Part shown: positions 53,141 through 62,831 of the stretch, piece by piece
Numbering within the stretch: position 1 is the stretch's first letter
Layout of the letters: each line of letters opens with the position of its first letter
From: UBA1195 sp045598025
GTDB taxonomy: Bacteria; Bacteroidota; Bacteroidia; Bacteroidales; WCHB1-69
Direction of reading: 5' to 3'
NCBI GenBank assembly: GCA_045598025.1
Contig: JAZLLH010000060.1
Location: forward strand, 14,084 to 78,083
DNA: 64,000 nucleotides
Program-made: the position numbers and the translations under genes
The notes under the pieces: model-generated
What the model was told of the DNA's origin: nothing
The model's input: the letters and a program-made list of their open reading frames with translations, nothing else
Database searches by the model: none

Positions 53141-55387
53141 TTACAAAATCAATTCTCCGCTGTCCGCATCCAGCAACAGAGTCTGCATGGGACGGAGCTG
53201 TACCTCGACCTGACGGCCATTGCGCAAACGTATGCTGCGGACACCGCCTTCGGCCGTATGTATCATCAGCAGACCGGATCCGGCAATGACAGCATCTCCG
53301 GATTCATCGTAGATGTGACAGCCGGCCCTGCGGAACAGCTGCTGCCAGAGCCCGGAAGTCATCAGAGGCAGGGAAAAGAAATAATCCGTGGACTGTTCCT
53401 GTACCCTGCAGGCAGCCGCCACACGGGCAGGAGACATTGTATCGAAAATGGCCAAAGTTTCGGTACGGGCATCCCGGATGGCGAAGAACACCTGGGGTCG
53501 GGCCTTCACACTGTCTCCCTGATTCATAAAAATGGTTTTTCCGACTTCTGCAATCTTTTCGCCTTTTTGCAGACTATCCCCCAGGGCAGTACAGAAACGG
53601 ATATCCGGAATACGGGTATCGTAAAAAGTATCCAGCTGCATGCCGACGGTTTCCGACACATGACGCACATCCAACGTGCGACCGTCATTGTAGCCCGGAG
53701 CGGTCAGCCAGATGAGGCTGCGTCCGTCTTTGGCCACGTTCTTCCTTATCCACTGCCGCTGTTCGGGCGTCAGCAGAAAGCAGTTGACAAAAACCACGGC
53801 CTTGTACGAAGCCAAAGGCATCTGCATCAAATCCGAGAGGTAACAGGTAGCCACCGACGCCCCGGACTTGAAGGCTTCTATAGGCACCACATTGACCGAG
53901 GTCTGATCCGTTATGGGGTCATCCACATCACGGGAAGCTGTATGCAGAAATACCTTGGTATCAAACACCATCAATACATCTGCCGGACTGTCCTGTTCCT
54001 TATGGAAATAACGTTCTTCCACCTTGTGGATGCCGGCGATTTCCGACATATAGTCCGGATCATCCCACCAGCCGGTGTTCATCAGCGGACCGAAATCGTA
54101 AAACCACATGCCGCCTCCGCGCAGGAAAGGATTCAGCACAAACTTACGCATCATCTGTATGCTTTCCTCCTTGGGATAGGTTTGGAGACCGCCAAGGTAT
54201 ACATAACCCAGATGCGTCGGCTGATCCATTTCGTCCAACCAGAGTTTGCCGTGCAAATTGACGGATTCGATCAGTCCGCGGGACAAGGCGGGTCCGCCGG
54301 GTTTGCGGCAGTTTTTGTTATAGGCTTGGGGGGCGCACAGAAAATCAATATAAGGCGAAGTCAGAATATCCTGCTCACACAAATGTCCTCCGGCCGCCTG
54401 ACGGCCAAAAAGAGAAAGATAATAACCATAGAAACAGCCCACAGTAATAGGACGCGGCCATTCTTTTTTCACCACTTCGGCAAAAGCGAGCGCGCTGCGG
54501 GTCACCGAACGGTGCAGGCATTCATAATAATCGGACACGGCCTGCTCCCTCTGCGGATCCCGGTAAATACCAGCCGAAGTCTCATGCCGTTCCATTCCGG
54601 GAAGAACCAGATGATCCAGAGAGGCTTCCGTATCGTTCCAGGCTTTGCGTAACGCTTTGTCCGAACCGTATTTTTCTTTCAAAAAAAGCCGGAAATACTG
54701 ACGCATGGGTTCGGACACATCCGGATCGTGCTTCACGAAGGCCCAATTGTGGTTTTCTCCATTCAGACCATTGGCTATCTGTATCCCCATCAGATGATGA
54801 CCTTCCGGTGTAGCAGCAAACTGACGGCAGAATTCGGCCAGCAGACCTTCCATCCACTGCTGCCATTCAACGGAAGCGTAACTGCAGCGAGGCACTGTAT
54901 TCAAATCCTGCCAGAGATAGTTCTGATGGGACGGGCGATAAGGTTCCGGCTGCAAGGTATCATCAGCAAAACGACAACACTCTTCCGGATGTTGTTTCAG
55001 CCACCAGAAAGGCGGGTTCACATGCAAGCGGAACATCACGGCAGCGTCGGGACAATGCTGCAACACGCCCTGCACCTGCCGGCGGGCCTCCGCTATATCC
55101 AGGACCCCGTTTTCGGGAAGCATTTCTTCGAACCACAAGTCCAGCTGATACAGTTTGAATCCGGCCTGAGCAAACTGACGGATGTGTTGGGAGGGCTGTG
55201 CCTCATAGGAACGGTTTCCCGTCGGACGGTCCGTCAGTGCGTAGAATTGCGGCAAGGTTGGCACATCATTGAGATACAGTGCCGGACGGCCTTTGTACAT
55301 TTTCACTTCAGCTTTGTCCACCGTCTGCGCACCCGTAGCGGATGCACACAGAGACAGAACGATGAGTAAGAAGTTGCGGATGTTCAT
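53141..55387 (-). CDS. Exported GH42-like beta-galactosidase-type glycoside hydrolase
   Basis: The 748-residue protein has a signal peptide (MNIRNFLLIVLSLCASATGAQ), a TIM-barrel region (~30-430) of the GH42 kind and a Rossmann-like trimerisation-type domain (~460-650) followed by a small beta domain. The QIANGLNGENHNW segment holds the likely acid/base Glu, and WLDEMDQP the likely nucleophile Glu. The acid/base motif departs from the usual IxNE pattern, so substrate specificity is uncertain. It has no T9SS domain, hence is periplasmic or surface by another route. It leads the operon with the PCMD gene and recX. Confidence 0.82.
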   Translation of the reverse strand: MNIRNFLLIVLSLCASATGAQTVDKAEVKMYKGRPALYLNDVPTLPQFYALTDRPTGNRSYEAQPSQHIRQFAQAGFKLYQLDLWFEEMLPENGVLDIAEARRQVQGVLQHCPDAAVMFRLHVNPPFWWLKQHPEECCRFADDTLQPEPYRPSHQNYLWQDLNTVPRCSYASVEWQQWMEGLLAEFCRQFAATPEGHHLMGIQIANGLNGENHNWAFVKHDPDVSEPMRQYFRLFLKEKYGSDKALRKAWNDTEASLDHLVLPGMERHETSAGIYRDPQREQAVSDYYECLHRSVTRSALAFAEVVKKEWPRPITVGCFYGYYLSLFGRQAAGGHLCEQDILTSPYIDFLCAPQAYNKNCRKPGGPALSRGLIESVNLHGKLWLDEMDQPTHLGYVYLGGLQTYPKEESIQMMRKFVLNPFLRGGGMWFYDFGPLMNTGWWDDPDYMSEIAGIHKVEERYFHKEQDSPADVLMVFDTKVFLHTASRDVDDPITDQTSVNVVPIEAFKSGASVATCYLSDLMQMPLASYKAVVFVNCFLLTPEQRQWIRKNVAKDGRSLIWLTAPGYNDGRTLDVRHVSETVGMQLDTFYDTRIPDIRFCTALGDSLQKGEKIAEVGKTIFMNQGDSVKARPQVFFAIRDARTETLAIFDTMSPARVAAACRVQEQSTDYFFSLPLMTSGLWQQLFRRAGCHIYDESGDAVIAGSGLLMIHTAEGGVRSIRLRNGRQVEVQLRPMQTLLLDADSGELIL

Positions 55388-55413
55388 AAAACGATATTTG
55401 GCTACTTTTTTTG

Positions 55414-55421
55414 CAAAAGTA
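55414..55421 (-). promoter_or_regulatory. -7 promoter element for the GH42-like operon
   Basis: The minus strand reads TACTTTTG followed by C, 27 bases before the ATG at 55387. It is divergent from the ktrA promoter at 55511. Confidence 0.74.
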
Positions 55422-55510
55422 GCATTTTTTCCTCAATGAATACACGCTACGCCCTATTTTTTTGCAAAGATTTTTTCCCCTTACATTAAAAAAGGTATCT
55501 ATATTTGGCC

Positions 55511-55518
55511 TATATTTG
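55511..55518 (+). promoter_or_regulatory. -7 promoter element for the potassium uptake operon
   Basis: TATATTTG followed by C matches TAnnTTTG, 21 bases before the ATG at 55539. Confidence 0.74.
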
Positions 55519-55538
55519 CAGTTTTAAAGATTTAAGTC

Positions 55539-56225
55539 ATGCAAGCAGGAAAATTCGCCGTCATCGGCATCGGAAATTTCGGTAAATCAATTGCTATCAA
55601 TCTGGCCCGCAAAGGAGCTGAAGTGATGGCTATCGACAATAACTACGAAAAGATAGAAAACATCAGCGAAGATGTATCCTATGCCGTCACCCTGAATGCC
55701 ACAGACCGCAGGGCGCTGCTGTCTCAGGACATCGCCAGTTTCGATGCTGTCATCGTGGCCATAGGCAATCCTTTCGAGCAGCGGCTACTGTGCGTAGCCC
55801 TGTTGCTGGATTTCGGTGTCAAGCGCATCATCTGCCGCGCCGTGGGCCGAAATCAGCGTTTCATACTGAACAAAATGGGTGTCACGGAAATCATTTCCCC
55901 CGAACAGGAAGTGGGCTTTTCCGTTGCTCGCCGGCTGATGAACCCGAGCCTTGTATCCTATCTGGATCTTCCGGACGATTACAGCGTAGTGGAAATCATC
56001 GCGCCCAAGCACATCTGCAACATGGAGTACGGACAAATCGATTTCCGGGACAAATACAAACTCAGCCTCATCACCATCCGACGCAACGTGGAGGAATGGG
56101 GAGGCCAGAAACGACAGCATGTGCTCGGCGTCCCCGACACCAAAACCATACTGCTGAAGGATGACATCCTGGTGCTTTTCGGAAAAAACAAAGACATCGA
56201 AAAATTCGTTGAAATAAACAACTAG
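55539..56225 (+). CDS. ktrA: Potassium channel regulatory subunit (KtrA/TrkA type)
   Basis: The 228-residue RCK protein has an N-terminal nucleotide-binding fold (VIGIGNFGKSIA, with the G-x-G-x-x-G at residues 10-15), LNATDRR and a C-terminal TrkA-C domain (~145-225). It gates the membrane partner encoded 6 bases downstream in response to ATP/ADP or NAD(H). A single RCK copy is the Ktr layout, unlike the doubled TrkA. Confidence 0.92.
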   Translation: MQAGKFAVIGIGNFGKSIAINLARKGAEVMAIDNNYEKIENISEDVSYAVTLNATDRRALLSQDIASFDAVIVAIGNPFEQRLLCVALLLDFGVKRIICRAVGRNQRFILNKMGVTEIISPEQEVGFSVARRLMNPSLVSYLDLPDDYSVVEIIAPKHICNMEYGQIDFRDKYKLSLITIRRNVEEWGGQKRQHVLGVPDTKTILLKDDILVLFGKNKDIEKFVEINN

Positions 56226-56231
56226 CAGGAA

Positions 56232-58025
56232 ATGAAATCGCTGCGACAGCATCGGGAAGATATCAAATTCTTCATTTGGGATTACATCGACAAGGTGCAT
56301 GACACTTTCAAGATCATCAGTATCTTCGTGTCGTTTTTCACCATCGGTGTGATTGCCTACTACTTTGGATATCCCCAGACAAAGTCCAGTACAACAATAT
56401 GTAAAGCACTTATTCACTGTAGTTTACTTTTCTATGTGGTGAAATACTTAAGTTGCGCTTTCTTCTCGGTACACACCACACACTACCTTCGGAAAAACAA
56501 ACTGGAAGGGATTGTCGTATTGTGCATCATCTTCTGGTTCATTTTCCGCTTTCTGATTCTCTCCAGCCTCAATTCCTCGGAAGAAATCAGCGATTTGAGC
56601 GACATTTCCATGCTGCTGGTGCAGATTTACTTTTTCTTCATGATGATCTTTGAACTGTCCAATATGGGACACGTTTTCAACCGTTTTCAATTTGGTCCCC
56701 GCGGATGGATGATCGGTTCCTTTCTGTTGCTGATATCGGCCGGCACCATCCTGCTGATGCTGCCGGAAATGACCACCGGCGGCATTTCCTTCATCGATGC
56801 CCTGTTTACAGCCACCAGCGCCAGCAATATCACGGGACTGACCGTATTGGACACCAGCAGTGCCTTTACCTTGAAAGGCCAGTTTGTCCTGCTGCTGCTG
56901 ATGCAATTGGGAGGCATCAACATCATCTGTTTTGCCACCTTCCTGTCAACATCCTACAAGGAAAGCAAAATCCGCACGCAGTCCGTACTGCAAGGCATAC
57001 TGAGCACCTCCTATTCCGGTTCTCGCACCATGTTGCGTACCATTCTGGGACTGACATTCTGCATCGAACTGATCGGATTCCTGCTATTGTTCTTTTACTG
57101 GAACCACAATCACTACTATAGCGATTCGCTGACCCACAACTTGTTCCTGGCCGCCTTCCACTCTGTGGCCGCCTTCAACAACTCGGGTATTTCCATACTG
57201 GAAGACGGGATGATGAACCCGCTTTTTCTCCATGACTACTACATTCAGTGGGTCACACTCATCATGTTTTCCCTGGGAAGCCTCGGCTTTGTTACCCTGC
57301 ACGACATCTTCAGCAATTGTCTGCAGCACTACAAGGGAAAAGGATTCTGGAAACAGCTGAAGATTACCTCCCGCATCATCATCATCGTATCTGCAGGACT
57401 CGTGCTGGTCGGAACGCTCTGTTTCTTTCTCTTCGAATACAACAACACCTGCGAGGGCATGAGCTTGGGAGAGCGGAGCATGCATGCTCTTTTCATGGCC
57501 TCTTCGGCCCGTTCTTCGGGATTCAGTACGGTGGACACTTCCCAACTTGCCTTACCGACCATCATCATCTTCCTGCTGCTGATGTTTGTCGGAAGCTCGC
57601 CCACCTCTACCGGAGGCGGTATCAAGGTGACCACTTTCTACATCCTAATCAAGTCGGCCATCGCTACCATACAGAACAAAAAGCAGGTAACCATCGCCAA
57701 CCGCTCCATTCCTGGAAACCTGATTGACAAATCCTACACCGTCATTATGCTGGCTTTGGGACTCATTGTCGGAAGCACCCTGATTATTTCCCTTTCCGAT
57801 CCACAGTTCCACTTGGAACAAATTCTGTTTGAGGTCACTTCTGCCCTCGGCAACGTGGGTCTGTCCGTCAATATCTGCTCTTCTATGAGCCAATTGGGCA
57901 AACTGGTGCTGACGCTGCTGATGTTCATCGGACGCATCACCATCCTGACCATGGCGATTTCGGTCACCCGGAAAGCCAGCCGCAATTATACCTTAGTAAC
58001 CACCAATAACCTGAGTATTTCCTGA
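56232..58025 (+). CDS. ktrB: Potassium transporter membrane subunit (KtrB/TrkH type)
   Basis: The 597-residue membrane protein has four M1-P-M2 repeats; filter-like segments are readable as [21 protein letters not shown] and LGNVGLS. Compared with ~450-residue KtrB it has ~130 extra N-terminal residues with additional helices ([18 protein letters not shown] and others). It carries K+ (possibly with Na+) across the inner membrane. It is coupled to ktrA and overlaps the next start by 1 base. Confidence 0.92.
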   Translation: MKSLRQHREDIKFFIWDYIDKVHDTFKIISIFVSFFTIGVIAYYFGYPQTKSSTTICKALIHCSLLFYVVKYLSCAFFSVHTTHYLRKNKLEGIVVLCIIFWFIFRFLILSSLNSSEEISDLSDISMLLVQIYFFFMMIFELSNMGHVFNRFQFGPRGWMIGSFLLLISAGTILLMLPEMTTGGISFIDALFTATSASNITGLTVLDTSSAFTLKGQFVLLLLMQLGGINIICFATFLSTSYKESKIRTQSVLQGILSTSYSGSRTMLRTILGLTFCIELIGFLLLFFYWNHNHYYSDSLTHNLFLAAFHSVAAFNNSGISILEDGMMNPLFLHDYYIQWVTLIMFSLGSLGFVTLHDIFSNCLQHYKGKGFWKQLKITSRIIIIVSAGLVLVGTLCFFLFEYNNTCEGMSLGERSMHALFMASSARSSGFSTVDTSQLALPTIIIFLLLMFVGSSPTSTGGGIKVTTFYILIKSAIATIQNKKQVTIANRSIPGNLIDKSYTVIMLALGLIVGSTLIISLSDPQFHLEQILFEVTSALGNVGLSVNICSSMSQLGKLVLTLLMFIGRITILTMAISVTRKASRNYTLVTTNNLSIS

Positions 58026-58828
58026 TGAAACAGACTCAAATCGGATGCCTTCCCTTCTTTTGTTCTCTCTTGGGACTGATTATTCTGGGTCCTTGGGGAT
58101 CCTTTGCCGGATTCCTTGTGGGAAGTCTGTTCAGCATGAAGACGCCTGCTCGCCGGATCAGCGAGCAGGTGCTGTACAACATCTGCGCCCTGTTCGCTGC
58201 CGTAATGAAGGCAGATCGGCACATCATGCAATCCGAACTTTACTCCTACCGGGACTTCTTCCTGAAACGCTTTGGGCAGGAAGCGGCATCCAAAGCCATA
58301 GATTTTCTGAAAGAATTAAAAGACAAAAACATAAATATTGCCGAACACGCGGCCAAGCTGAACCTGAAACTCAATTACACCGAACGACTGGAAATATTGC
58401 GCTATCTATTTCAGTTGTCTTATGCCGACGGAGACATCGGCAGCGGGGAACTGGACCTCATCCGACAAATTTCATCCTATTTCCAGATCCGGCAATCGGA
58501 TTTCAATTACATCTACAATGCCTATTTCTATAGCCAGCAGAATTACCAATACGGCTGGTATCAGTACGGAAACAATCAGTACGGAAACAATCAATACGGA
58601 AACAGCTACCGCCCTTCCCAGAATCTGGAAGCGGACTACGCCATACTGGGTGTAAGGAGCAGCGATTCGGACGAGACCATCAAAAAGGCCTACCGGCGAA
58701 TGGCCATAGACAATCACCCGGACAAGGTGGCCCATTTGGGCGAGGCTGCCCGCAAGGAAGCGGAGACCCGCTTTGCCCAGATCAACGAAGCCTATCAACG
58801 CATCAAAAAAGCCCGAAATATTTCATAA
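58025..58828 (+). CDS. Membrane-anchored TerB-DnaJ domain protein (DjlA-like)
   Basis: The 267-residue protein has an N-terminal hydrophobic stretch (~8-35), a TerB-like helical domain (~45-165), a Tyr/Asn/Gln-rich linker with tandem QYGNN repeats, and a C-terminal J-domain (~204-262) with the HPD at 231-233 (NHPDK). Such proteins resemble DjlA and recruit Hsp70 to the membrane. Its ATG overlaps the ktrB stop (TGATG), implying coupled expression with the potassium channel. Confidence 0.85.
   Translation: MKQTQIGCLPFFCSLLGLIILGPWGSFAGFLVGSLFSMKTPARRISEQVLYNICALFAAVMKADRHIMQSELYSYRDFFLKRFGQEAASKAIDFLKELKDKNINIAEHAAKLNLKLNYTERLEILRYLFQLSYADGDIGSGELDLIRQISSYFQIRQSDFNYIYNAYFYSQQNYQYGWYQYGNNQYGNNQYGNSYRPSQNLEADYAILGVRSSDSDETIKKAYRRMAIDNHPDKVAHLGEAARKEAETRFAQINEAYQRIKKARNIS
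58565..58609 (+). repeat. Three tandem copies of a 15-base unit in the TerB-DnaJ linker
   Basis: The unit TACGGAAACAATCAG recurs at 58565, 58580 and (imperfectly) 58595, coding for YGNNQ. In-frame repeat-number change would alter linker length without a frameshift. Confidence 0.85.
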
Positions 58829-58850
58829 GAAACTCAGAACAACGATACAT

Positions 58851-59468
58851 ATGTTTACAGGAATTGTAGAAAAAACAGGAAAAGTAGTCGACATCATTCA
58901 GGACAAAACCAATGTGGATTTTGTGATTGAAGTGGACTTCATTGACGAACTGAAAATTGACCAGAGCATGGCCCACGACGGCTGCTGTCTTACCGTAGTC
59001 CGCATTGACAGGGAGAAAAAACAGTACGTGGTCACTGCCATGACGGAAACTTTGCAGAAAACCAACCTAGGCAGCTGGCATATCGGCTACGAGGTCAATC
59101 TGGAAAGAAGCATGCGACTCGACGGCCGTTTCGACGGGCACATTGTCCAAGGTCATGTAGACCAGACCGCTGTCTGCACCAAAGTGGTGGACGAAAACGG
59201 CAGTTGGCGCTACTATTTCCGCTACGAACCCAAAGCCGGATTTCTCACCGTGCCCAAAGGTTCCATCTGTGTAAACGGTGTCAGCCTGACGGTAGTGGAT
59301 TCGGAAAAAGGCGAATTTTCGGTAGCCATCATCCCTTATACCCACAAGGTTACCAATTTTCACAACCTGCACGAGGGCAGCATCATCAACATCGAATTCG
59401 ATATATTGGGAAAATATTTCGCCCGGCTGATGGACGAATACCTCCGACAAAATGAAATAACCAAATAA
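58851..59468 (+). CDS. ribE: Riboflavin synthase alpha subunit
   Basis: The 205-residue enzyme makes riboflavin from two lumazines. It starts MFTGIVEKTGKV and has two lumazine-binding repeats, the second opening near GHIVQGHVDQTA; the C-terminal repeat has GSICVNGVSLTVV. I use the ATG at 58851; the open frame to 58773 overlaps the J-domain gene. Confidence 0.96.
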   Translation: MFTGIVEKTGKVVDIIQDKTNVDFVIEVDFIDELKIDQSMAHDGCCLTVVRIDREKKQYVVTAMTETLQKTNLGSWHIGYEVNLERSMRLDGRFDGHIVQGHVDQTAVCTKVVDENGSWRYYFRYEPKAGFLTVPKGSICVNGVSLTVVDSEKGEFSVAIIPYTHKVTNFHNLHEGSIINIEFDILGKYFARLMDEYLRQNEITK

Positions 59469-59480
59469 TCAAATAAAAAC

Positions 59481-60053
59481 ATGACAAACATCGTTTTATT
59501 CGGCCCTCCGGGAAGCGGTAAGGGCACCCAATCCAAACGCCTGTTGGAAAAATATCATTTAGAATACATCTCTACAGGAGACGTCATCCGTGAACAGATT
59601 GCCAAAGGTACCGAGCTCGGCATGAAAGTCAAGAGCCTCTCCGAACAGGGCATTCTGGCTCCGGACGAACTCGTTATCCAATTACTGGAATCCAAAATGA
59701 ACGAGGCTCCGGATGCCAAAGGTTTCCTTTTTGACGGTTTTCCGCGCACCAACGCCCAAGCCGAAGCCCTGGATCAGCTTTTGGCCAAAAGGCATTCCGA
59801 AGTCCGTACCATGGTGGCACTTGACGTGCCGCAGAACGAACTGCTGCAACGCCTGCTGAAACGCGCCCAGATCGAAGGCCGCAAAGACGATACGGAAGAG
59901 GTGATTCTGAAGCGTTTCCGTGAATATGAAGCCAAAACGATGCCGGTCATCGAATTTTACAAGAAGCAGGGAAAATACCACCGCATCGATGGAGTGGGCA
60001 GCATGGATGAAATTTTCGGACGTATCACCCAAGTCATAGACAGCATACTGTAA
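59481..60053 (+). CDS. adk: Adenylate kinase, short form
   Basis: The 190-residue kinase interconverts ADP with ATP and AMP. The P-loop GPPGSGKGTQS is at residues ~7-17, FDGFPRTNAQAEAL marks the AMP-binding region and the LID is the short kind (KRAQIEGRKDDTEEVI), with no zinc cysteines. It lies 12 bases after ribE and 3 bases before mnmE. Confidence 0.96.
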   Translation: MTNIVLFGPPGSGKGTQSKRLLEKYHLEYISTGDVIREQIAKGTELGMKVKSLSEQGILAPDELVIQLLESKMNEAPDAKGFLFDGFPRTNAQAEALDQLLAKRHSEVRTMVALDVPQNELLQRLLKRAQIEGRKDDTEEVILKRFREYEAKTMPVIEFYKKQGKYHRIDGVGSMDEIFGRITQVIDSIL

Positions 60054-60056
60054 ATC

Positions 60057-61430
60057 ATGGAAAACGACTGCATTTGTGCCATCTCGACTCCGCCCGGGAA
60101 AGGGGCTCTGAGCGTTATACGTCTTTCCGGAAAGGGATGCCACGAAGCCTTGTCGTCCGTCTTTGTACGGAATAACAACCGTAAAGATTTCCCCGTCGGC
60201 CGGGTGTGCTACGGGGAAATCCGCAGCGGGGACCGTTGCCTGGACGAAGCGGTTGTATGGACATACCGGGCCCCCCACTCTTTTACCGGGGAAGACATGG
60301 TGGAAATTTCCTGCCATGGATCAACCTACATACAGCAGCAAATCATTGAGCTGCTTTTATCCCACGGCTGCCGCATGGCCGAAGCTGGGGAATTTACCCG
60401 AAGAGCCTTTTTGAACGGAAAAATGGACCTTTCGCAGGCCGAAGCGGTGGCCGATCTCATTGCTTCCGACTCGGCTGCTTCTCATCAATTGGCCATGCGC
60501 CATCTCAAAGGTGGCTTTTCTACAAAAATCGAAGCACTGCGTCAACAGCTGATACGTATTGCGTCCCTTCTGGAACTGGAATTGGATTTCAGCGAGGAAG
60601 ATGTGGAATTCGCTGACCGCAGCCAGGTCCGCAACCTCATGGATGAACTGGAGCGGGAAATCGGGCAGTTGCGCCACTCCTTCCGATTGGGCAATGTATT
60701 CAAAAACGGAATCCCCGTTGCCATTGTCGGAAGTCCCAATGTGGGAAAATCCACCCTGCTGAATCAATTGCTGCAGGAGGAAAGAGCCATTGTATCGGAT
60801 ATTCCCGGTACTACACGGGATACCATTGAAGACGTGCTGCACATCGGGAGCCACAGTTTCCGCATCATTGATACCGCCGGTTTGCGGGAAAGCAGTGACG
60901 TCATTGAACAATGCGGGGTGGAACGAAGCTATAAAGCCATCGAAAAAGCCATGATTGTGCTCTACGTAAGCACCTGCCCTGCCACGGCGGACGGAATCCG
61001 TCAAGAGTTGGCTCCCCTGAAAGCCAGAGGGCTGCAAGGAAAAAAATGCATTGTTCTGTTGAACAAAACCGACCTTTGCCCCGGCTTTTCCGTTGCTCCA
61101 TACCGTTTGGATGAGGACACCGATGTGCTCGCCGTTTCAGCCAAAAACGGCACCCAGATGGAAGAGTTACTGCAACAATTGGAAGACTATTCCTCCCGAC
61201 TCGTAGCTACGCCTGACCTGCTGGTATCCAACCTCCGGCACTACGAGGCTCTCGGACAGGCCGAAAACGCACTGCAGCGGGCACGTCATGCCTTGTGCAG
61301 CAATGTTTCCACCGAATTCGTCATGACAGATATTCACGAGGTCATACGGGCCCTCGGCAGCATCGTCGGGGAAATCACCACCACCGACATTCTGACCTCC
61401 ATTTTCAGTCAGTTTTGCATCGGAAAATAA
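60057..61430 (+). CDS. mnmE: tRNA modification GTPase MnmE
   Basis: The 457-residue GTPase, with MnmG, makes cmnm5U34 in tRNAs. It has the tetrahydrofolate-binding N-domain (ICAISTPPGKGALSVIRLSG), the G1 loop GSPNVGKSTLLN, switch DIPGTTRDT, DTAGLR, NKTD and the C-terminal FCIGK motif with the catalytic Cys. It ends the core part of the window; 23 bases on the sequence changes in character. Confidence 0.97.
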   Translation: MENDCICAISTPPGKGALSVIRLSGKGCHEALSSVFVRNNNRKDFPVGRVCYGEIRSGDRCLDEAVVWTYRAPHSFTGEDMVEISCHGSTYIQQQIIELLLSHGCRMAEAGEFTRRAFLNGKMDLSQAEAVADLIASDSAASHQLAMRHLKGGFSTKIEALRQQLIRIASLLELELDFSEEDVEFADRSQVRNLMDELEREIGQLRHSFRLGNVFKNGIPVAIVGSPNVGKSTLLNQLLQEERAIVSDIPGTTRDTIEDVLHIGSHSFRIIDTAGLRESSDVIEQCGVERSYKAIEKAMIVLYVSTCPATADGIRQELAPLKARGLQGKKCIVLLNKTDLCPGFSVAPYRLDEDTDVLAVSAKNGTQMEELLQQLEDYSSRLVATPDLLVSNLRHYEALGQAENALQRARHALCSNVSTEFVMTDIHEVIRALGSIVGEITTTDILTSIFSQFCIGK

Positions 61431-61452
61431 TTTTCAGGGCCAGATAATGACA

Positions 61453-61852
61453 CTATAGGAGCCCGGCGTGGCGGTTTGCCCAGCGCTCGGTGTAGAAATC
61501 ATCGTAGGATTTGTCGGCGGGATGTTTGCGGGTGAACCACATCAGGTGCAGCACGGAGGGTAATCCTATAACCAGCAGGTAGAGCGGACCGAAAATCAGG
61601 GAGTCGACGGTGTGTCCGTCCGCTTCGTGGCGAATCGTCCGCTCATCGTGAGCGAGCTGCGGACTTACAAAAGCAAAATTGCCTAAGGATACGCCGCCCG
61701 CGGTTTTCGGCATCTCGGCAGTCAGCACAATGCAGAAATGCCGGTAATCGATTTTCCGCACATTCTTCGACAGCAGCAGCAATCCCACTGCCACCAGGTT
61801 CTGCGGCAGTTGCCAGAGGAAAGTGAAGGAGAAAAAGAAGGAAGTTAAACAT
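61453..61852 (-). pseudogene. Frameshifted membrane-associated metallopeptidase-like gene
   Basis: Read on the minus strand, a hydrophobic start MFNFLLFLLH at 61852 is in one frame, but the continuation LWQLPQNLVAVGLLLLSKNVRKIDYRHFC, which fits the same sort of protein, is in another. The rest (GNFAFVSPQLAHDERTIRHEADGHTVDSLIFGPLYLLVIGLPS) recalls a family with a HE-x-GH zinc motif, but here the motif reads HEADGH. The only intact start for the main frame is a GTG at 61794. Frameshift plus altered motif suggest a decayed gene; sequencing error is possible. Confidence 0.55.
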
Positions 61853-61898
61853 AATGTTGCATTTTTTACTGGAACTCTTCAAAAAGGAGAATCATAGG

Positions 61899-62831
61899 TT
61901 ATTGGTTTTGTTGCAGTGTATCAATCAGCAGTTCTATTCCTTTGTATAAAGTTTTGAATTCAAGATTGCCAAGAATATTCTTTCGATGTGTGGGATCTCC
62001 GATAAATCGAACCACATCATAACTGCGTTTTTCTGTGGTTATGACTCGAAGGTCTTTCCCCAATATTTTTTTCAAATGTAGAATAATATCAGTAATTTTA
62101 TTTTCAACCCCAGGGCTAATATGAATGACTTCTGATTTTATTTTATCGGTCTTTAATAAAATAACTGTCTTAATGATACATTTAATTGTATCGTCAATAT
62201 GGGTGAAATCAATAATTTGGTCGCCGCCTTCTATAAATAATGGTTCACCATTGATAGCACTTTTAACAAAAGAAGGAATAACGCGACCTTCAATATCGTA
62301 ATTATTTCCATATACATTTGAAAAACGGAGAATTGCATATTTGCTTATTAAAGATTCAACCATATGTTCCCCATCCAACTTGCATCTCCCATAAATATTT
62401 ATAGGGTTCTTTTCAGCGGTTTCCTTGACAGGGAATGATGATTGTTCCCCATAGACTTCACGACTGCTGCCAAAAATTAAACTTGTTTCGGGATTCTTTG
62501 CAACATTTTCAATTATGTATTTTGTCCCGTAATAATTAACTGCGATACAATTTTTCTTATCTTTTTCAGCATCAATAACGCGGCTAACCGCAGCCAAGTG
62601 GAGTACAATGTCAAATTGTTTATTGGAAAAATAGGTTTTTACTGCTTTTTCATTGCGAATGTCAAGAAAATCAAAATCAATTTGTTCACGATACTTAATA
62701 TCATTGAAAACAGGTTCTTTTATGTCTATACCATATATTTCCCATTGTAGATTTTCATTTACAATCTTTTCAACGAGACTTCTACCAATAAAACCTGAAA
62801 TGCCGGTGATCAAAATTTTCAACTTATGCAT
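61899..62831 (-). CDS. NAD-dependent sugar-nucleotide epimerase/dehydratase
   Basis: The 310-residue extended-SDR enzyme has the cofactor motif ITGISGFIGRSLVE, a SSREVYGEQSSF serine region and an INIYGRCKLDGE Tyr-x-x-x-Lys pair. The family alters nucleotide sugars for surface polysaccharides. Its AT-rich composition (many AAA/AAT/ATA codons) sets it apart from the core genes to its left, a sign of transfer. It overlaps the WG-repeat gene by 13 bases. Confidence 0.88.
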   Translation of the reverse strand: MHKLKILITGISGFIGRSLVEKIVNENLQWEIYGIDIKEPVFNDIKYREQIDFDFLDIRNEKAVKTYFSNKQFDIVLHLAAVSRVIDAEKDKKNCIAVNYYGTKYIIENVAKNPETSLIFGSSREVYGEQSSFPVKETAEKNPINIYGRCKLDGEHMVESLISKYAILRFSNVYGNNYDIEGRVIPSFVKSAINGEPLFIEGGDQIIDFTHIDDTIKCIIKTVILLKTDKIKSEVIHISPGVENKITDIILHLKKILGKDLRVITTEKRSYDVVRFIGDPTHRKNILGNLEFKTLYKGIELLIDTLQQNQ

